Both the position numbers and the translations under genes were made by a program. A stretch of DNA of 25,076 bases from Thoreauomyces humboldtii (taxonomy: Eukaryota; Chytridiomycota; Chytridiomycetes; Spizellomycetales; Powellomycetaceae): assembly GCA_027596035.1 (NCBI GenBank), contig JADGJA010000298.1, positions 1 through 25,076 of the forward strand, in the 5' to 3' direction. This document shows positions 21,332 to 25,076 of the stretch, one piece after another. A model generated the notes under the pieces. It ran no database searches. It was not told where the DNA came from and saw nothing but the letters and a program-made list of their open reading frames with translations. Position 1 is the stretch's first letter. Every line of letters begins with the position of its first letter.

Positions 21332-21985
21332 ATGGAGACCGGGACCGGGACCGGGGCCGGTCACACCGCCGCCGTGACGGACATGCACAACGAAGCCGAC
21401 GCGTCAGCGACCATCGGTCCTTTCGGCACCGGCAACACCACGATACATGCGGGAACCGACGTCGAACAAAAGAATAAAAATGAGAACTCTGTAGATGTGG
21501 AAGGTCGCGGAAGGTCGCGAGGACGCTCAGGAGAACAACTTCTAAAAGTAAAGGTACCTACACAACTACAATCAAACCTACAATCAATTCGTAAATCTAG
21601 AATCGAATAAAATTGATAAGCAGGCGCACGCTGCGAGCAAGCCTGATCTTGCACGTGTGCAGAACCGTTGCATATCGTTGTGTTTCGCATGCGAGTTTGC
21701 TGACCGAAAGGCTCTTCTCACAGTTTCAGCTCCCGCTCCACCACCACCTCTCAACGCTGTCTCATGAATCTTCTGCAACGTATCTACGTTTGCTGGACCC
21801 GATGTCGGAAGCCGCTGACAACAACTGGTAAGCTTATCGAATTCGTCGGACGGAAGGGCTAGACAGCTGAGAACGACCCACGACCATCATGCGACAGGCC
21901 GCTAGTTGCGATTGCGACCGCTGCCACTGGAGGAAAGGACACCCTGATCTTCCTCCGAACGTGTCTGGGTCTTAAATTTTTGTAA
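21332..21985 (+). CDS. Small multi-exon hypothetical protein, splicing uncertain
   Basis: Not recognised. Preferred model: exons 21332-21553, 21624-21656, 21724-21827 and 21898-21985, 148 residues. Exon 1 is low-complexity: a Gly/Thr start (METGTGTGAGHTAAV), an Asn/Lys/Glu patch, and RGRSRGRS. Intron 1 (21554-21623) is in phase 0 on both sides. Intron 2 has the branch-like TTTGCTGACC and a CTCTTCTCACAG acceptor, with two donors two bases apart (21655 and 21657). The 21657 donor gives FQLPLHHHLSTLSHESSATY, TYLRLLDPMSEAADNNW and, after a strong GTAAGC intron, PLVAIATAATGGKDTLIFLR. The 21655 donor, or no splicing, gives SAPAPPPPLNAVS and a stop at 21767. The frame staying open across the GTAAGC intron favours the longer form. 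A separate short gene starting at the ATG at 21802 is also possible. Confidence 0.4.
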
Positions 21986-22901
21986 GCATTCAAGTTACAA
22001 TCCGCCATACCCGTACTATCTGGAAATAACCATTCATCTCTTTGCGTGAGGCTCATACGTTCTCAATCTAGGTCATTTACCAGATCCAGGCCACGCTTGT
22101 AAGCCTGGATGTGGGGAGCGACGAGCCATGCCGCCAAACTCGGAGGTAGGCTCAACGGAGCTTCGCAAGTGGGCGCCCCGGCTGGTCGTACAACCCTGAT
22201 CAACCGAAAGGGCCCGTTCAAGGGAGCTCGGAACAAGCATTCTAGTCGAGCCCCAAGCTCCACAACCCGCGACCAGCATTGCTTGAGAACGGGAGGTGGC
22301 TCGACTGGCCAAAGAATGGCGTCAGCGGAAGTGTGGTTGCTGCCAAACGATGGTTCGAGGACATGACACAACAAAGCCATTTGCCCTTGTCCGAAGGGTG
22401 TGGCCATACAGTAGCAGATGCACAAGGACAGGCGTCCACGGATGACGAGCTTTTGCCTTGCCTTGCATGCTTCAATGGTGCAAGTACTCCTGTATGATAT
22501 CAATCTTCGGTTGCCCCCGTGTGGACGACCGAACCTCTATGCCGATCATGCCGATCATTTTGGGGAAGGGATCGACACTGCATGACGTAAGGACGGACGA
22601 TGACGTTGGTCGTTGGGGTCCAAAGACACCGCAGAGTCCGCAAGCAAGCAGAACTGCGCAGAGAACGTTCTTCCTCGGAGTTCCTTCCTTTCCCCCGGGG
22701 CCCCGCGTGTCACCCCCTAGGCAGCATAATACTGTACTGTACAATTCAGTACATATATAGCGGATGCCCTTGGCACCGCTGACTCTTAGCCCTTCGCACC
22801 TCGCCTCGGTGAATGCAAAACGTCGCGCGCAAAACAAAACACACCCACAATCCAACGACAAACGACCGGGTTACCCTCTTCAACCCCCTCATACGGAAAG
22901 A
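21986..22901. other. About 900 bp without a clear gene
   Basis: Overlapping open frames run on both strands between 22063 and 22503 (146 codons on minus, about 70-85 on plus). None resembles a known family and none has convincing splice context on its own. Two further GTAAGC sequences on the plus strand (21982 and 22099), with a TCTCAATCTAG acceptor near 22072, could extend the preceding gene. A 9-bp tandem repeat (ATGCCGATC) lies at about 22541-22558. The right end is the promoter of the CsbD-like gene. Confidence 0.4.
22713..22760 (+). promoter_or_regulatory. Putative promoter of the CsbD-like gene: STRE-like CCCCT and TATA box
   Basis: CATATATAG at 22752-22760 is a good TATA box, about 140 bp before the ATG at 22902. 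CCCCT at 22714-22718 matches the core of the fungal stress-response element. That the gene is stress-induced is inference from this site and from the behaviour of CsbD-type genes elsewhere. Confidence 0.5.
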
Positions 22902-23201
22902 ATGGCCGGAAAGATCCACGGACACGTAAGCGGAGCTCATGTCACGTCGCGGAAATCACTCTGTCCTCGGTCCAACCAACTCCCACACCACCTTCGGTCG
23001 TTGCAGGTCGAGGTCGCAAAGGGGACAGTGAAGGAGACGACGGGAAAGGTCATGGGAAGTCAGTCACTACGGGTCGATGGTGCACTCCAGAAGGCCGTGG
23101 GCCACGCCGAGGCGCAAGCCCCGACCACCGCCAACCACGTCAAGGGCGAGGTGCATCCTACGAACTCCAAGAAGGAGACAGAAAAGAATTCCCCAGTGTA
23201 G
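22902..23201 (+). CDS. CsbD-like small stress-response protein
   Basis: Two exons (22902-22925, 23007-23201), 72 residues. The spliced start is MAGKIHGHVEVAKGTVKETT. The segment AKGTVKETTGKVMGSQSLRV matches the CsbD pattern, in which bacterial members read KGKVKETAGKVTGD followed by a second amphipathic helix. Here the second helix is DGALQKAVGHAEAQAPTTAN, and the tail is Lys/Glu-rich (SKKETEKNSPV). CsbD-type proteins are small, hydrophilic, probably disordered general-stress proteins whose biochemical role is unknown. The intron has a GTAAGC donor and TTGCAG acceptor, in phase 0. The first exon is only 24 nt, common for small fungal genes. It converges on the RCC1-like gene, with 166 bp between the stops. 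Confidence 0.9.
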   Translation: MAGKIHGHVSGAHVTSRKSLCPRSNQLPHHLRSLQVEVAKGTVKETTGKVMGSQSLRVDGALQKAVGHAEAQAPTTANHVKGEVHPTNSKKETEKNSPV

Positions 23202-23367
23202 AACGCTGTCGCAGCGCGCGCAAAACGTTTTGCCTTTCGTCGGTCTCTCCTTTTTCCTGTCATATGTACAATGTTCGAGTATTATTATTTTGTGCTAGCG
23301 AGTATCGTTCGATGTCGAGTAACAACATCCTTCATATCGTCTAGTTGTCGCCGCCTGCTTGGCGATG

Positions 23368-24715
23368 TCATGGGCTGGCCGTTTCCACTAGCAGCAGGGA
23401 ATGCCACGCTCCACAAGCAACCTTCACGACGGTCCCTCCGTCCAGATCCAGACCTTGGACCCTCCTGAACATGTCAACCTCCTCCTCCCGCCCGTTCCCG
23501 CCCCCCTGTCCGTACTTGTTCCACCCGCATGCATAGACGTTCTTGCCATTGCTCACGATGGTGTGACGGGACCCGCACGCGGCGAGCAGGTGAGCGCCAG
23601 GCTCCAGGTCAAAGTCCATGTCCACAGGGTTCGGAAGGGCAGGGTTGAACGACGGGTCATCTGGTGAGGGCGGCAGCGCGAGTTGCCCGTGTGCGTTCGA
23701 TCCGCTGAGCGATTAAGGTGGCATGTCAGAAAAGATGGGGCACGGAGTGCGAGGGCCTCGACGTAGGGGAGAACAAAACTCACAAGGTATACAGATCCCC
23801 ATCTGCACTCACTGCCGCCGAGTGCCACCCTCCACCGCAGGCGGCTACCATGGTCAACCCCAGCAGCGCCTCGACGCACGTCGGCACGTCTCTCGCGACC
23901 GTCTCGCACGCCCCATGCCCGAGCTGTCCGTGCAGACCGTTGACGCCCCACGTGAACACCTCGCCCGCAGAGGTCACGGCGAGAAGGTGCAATCGACCTC
24001 CGCTCACACTGACGAAGCGGTCCGCGGTCGTTTCCGCCTCGGACATCTCGACGACCTCCTCAGGGCGACCGAGGGGCCACACCATGAGTCGCCCTCGAGT
24101 CGTTACCGCCGCGCCATGGGTCGTGGACACGGCAACGTCCAGACACGGCTGCGAGAAGGTGAAGACGACATCTGTGGTCCGCACACGTCGATCCGCCTTC
24201 TCCTCCTCGTCCCCTGCTCGACTTCGCTTTCGCGATGACCTCGTCTCGACGACCGGTCGCAGGGCGCGCACCTCGGTCCCGACCAGGACCACGATGCGAC
24301 GGGGACTGTCCTCTCCGGACACGGCCACCTTGCGCAACGCACCGTCCTCTCCTCCCTGGACGTTGAAGCAAGCGTACGACAAGACACTGTCGGACCCTCC
24401 TTCGTCTTCAACCGAGAGCCATGCCGCAACGTGACCCCAGACGTGCACCAGGCCTTGACTCGTCCAAGCCAGGGAGCACGAGGCTGTGGCTGTGATGCCT
24501 ATGTAGTCACGGTCGAGGGAGGATGGTGGCGGTTGGAGAAGCGCGGGCGGAGCGATGAGCAAAGGACGAGTGGAACCGAGAGCGTGAGGTTGTGGTGGTG
24601 GTGGTGGTGGTGCACATTGCCGAAAGATGTTTGAGCCAAAGGCCAGTAGAGTTTTGCGCGCGACGCGGGGGGGCGTGGGTGTGAGGGATGATGGTCTTGA
24701 GCAGGACGAGCTCAT
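23368..24715 (-). CDS. RCC1-repeat protein, RCCD1-like
   Basis: Two exons (23784-24715, 23368-23704) joined in frame to give LYTFGSNAHGQLALP; 422 residues. RCC1 repeats form a seven-bladed propeller. The order resembles human RCCD1 (partner of KDM8). An opening blade, LLAFGSNIFRQC, is followed by a diverged stretch with a basic patch (SSRKRSRAGDEEEKADRR). Then come VFTWGVNGLHGQLGHGACE, ACGGGWHSAAVSADGDLYTF, AACGSRHTIVSNGKNVYACG, WNKYGQGGGN and KVACGAWHSLLLVE near the end. The yeast protein Ats1 is another possible relative. The start is put at 24715 (MSSSCSRPSSLTPTPPRVAR). An in-frame ATG at 24820 would add 35 Lys/Gln-rich residues that look like untranslated sequence. The intron is 23705-23783. 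Confidence 0.9.
24590..24612. repeat. (GTG)n triplet microsatellite in the RCC1-like gene
   Basis: GTG/GGT triplets on the plus strand encode a poly-Pro run (PPPPPP) after the first blade of the minus-strand RCC1-like protein, so length changes would be tolerated in frame. Confidence 0.88.
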
Positions 24716-25076
24716 TGTCTCCTGGTCGTCCCGCCATGTTCCGGTCTTTGCAAGATCAGGAACACCTCTTTTGTTATTTGTTTTTTTTTGTGCTGTGCTT
24801 CCCTTGGGTCCCACACCCATCTTGTGTTTTGCAGATCAATTTCAGGGTCTTGCTCTATGCTCTGTCTGCCCTCTTTTTAACAGGTTCGCGCTGCTATCAA
24901 ACCCCCTTCTCCAAGACCCTTCCGTCGGGCTTACACAGTACCATTGATGGACACACTTCCATCCAACCTGCACAACGGGCCGCCAGGCGTCTTGGAGTTG
25001 CGGTGGTCCCAGCGAACCAGCTCAGGATGTTTTTCCTATGACGGCCTTGATAAAGTGAATCGATGGATATTACCCC
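24716..25076. other. Upstream region of the RCC1-like gene, to window edge
   Basis: About 360 bp with a T9 run near 24780-24790 (A-run on the gene strand). Plus-strand open frames here show no family resemblance. I see no definite gene start before the window ends. Confidence 0.5.

Noticed and set aside
23718..24434. Plus-strand 238-codon frame over the RCC1-like gene
   Set aside because: Antisense shadow of the RCC1 repeats in high-GC codons.
24627..25041. Plus-strand frames of 106 and 117 codons near the right edge
   Set aside because: Hydrophobic stretches come from a T-rich promoter tract; no homology and no start context. Left as upstream sequence.

Overview
The window is eukaryotic nuclear DNA, almost certainly fungal. 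Genes are closely packed and interrupted by many short GT-AG introns, mostly 46 to 150 bp. Several introns carry recognisable branch sites, such as CTAAC in the BCAS3 gene. The calmodulin has 149 residues and ends MMMSK. The gene set includes PUS10, a BCAS3-domain protein, MIOS and an RCCD1-like protein, which Saccharomyces lacks or has diverged strongly. I therefore lean towards an early-diverging (zoosporic) fungus or a basidiomycete rather than an ascomycete. This placement is inference.

Layout, left to right: 3' end of an unrecognised gene (+, to 475); MIOS/SEA4, a GATOR2/SEACAT subunit (-, 602-4956); Cwf18/CCDC12 splicing factor (+, 5241-5958); calmodulin (-, 6322-7154) sharing a 247-bp divergent promoter with the tRNA pseudouridine synthase PUS10 (+, 7402-9873); an unknown coiled-coil protein with a C-terminal nuclear-localisation-like motif (+, 10088-10983); a BCAS3-domain WD40 autophagy protein (-, 11560-14937) divergent from a kinesin-8 motor (+, 15497-18636). 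From 18.6 to 22.9 kb the annotation is poor. It holds a possible small plus-strand gene (19094-19717), a minus-strand gene built on 111-bp tandem repeats (19645-20805), a small multi-exon plus-strand gene (21332-21985) and about 900 bp without a clear gene. The last part has a CsbD-like stress protein (+, 22902-23201) and an RCCD1-like RCC1-repeat protein (-, 23368-24715).

The recognised genes are housekeeping genes and form no operon-like system. MIOS (amino-acid signalling to TORC1) and BCAS3 (phagophore-associated) touch the same nutrient and autophagy axis, but they are not adjacent. I found no mobile element, rRNA, CRISPR array or convincing tRNA. The most unusual part is 19.0-22.0 kb: a coding tandem repeat whose units each contain an intron-like stretch, a possible frameshift just upstream of it, and small genes with ambiguous splicing.

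All exon boundaries were read by eye from splice signals, reading frame and family resemblance. They have not been tested against RNA or database searches.
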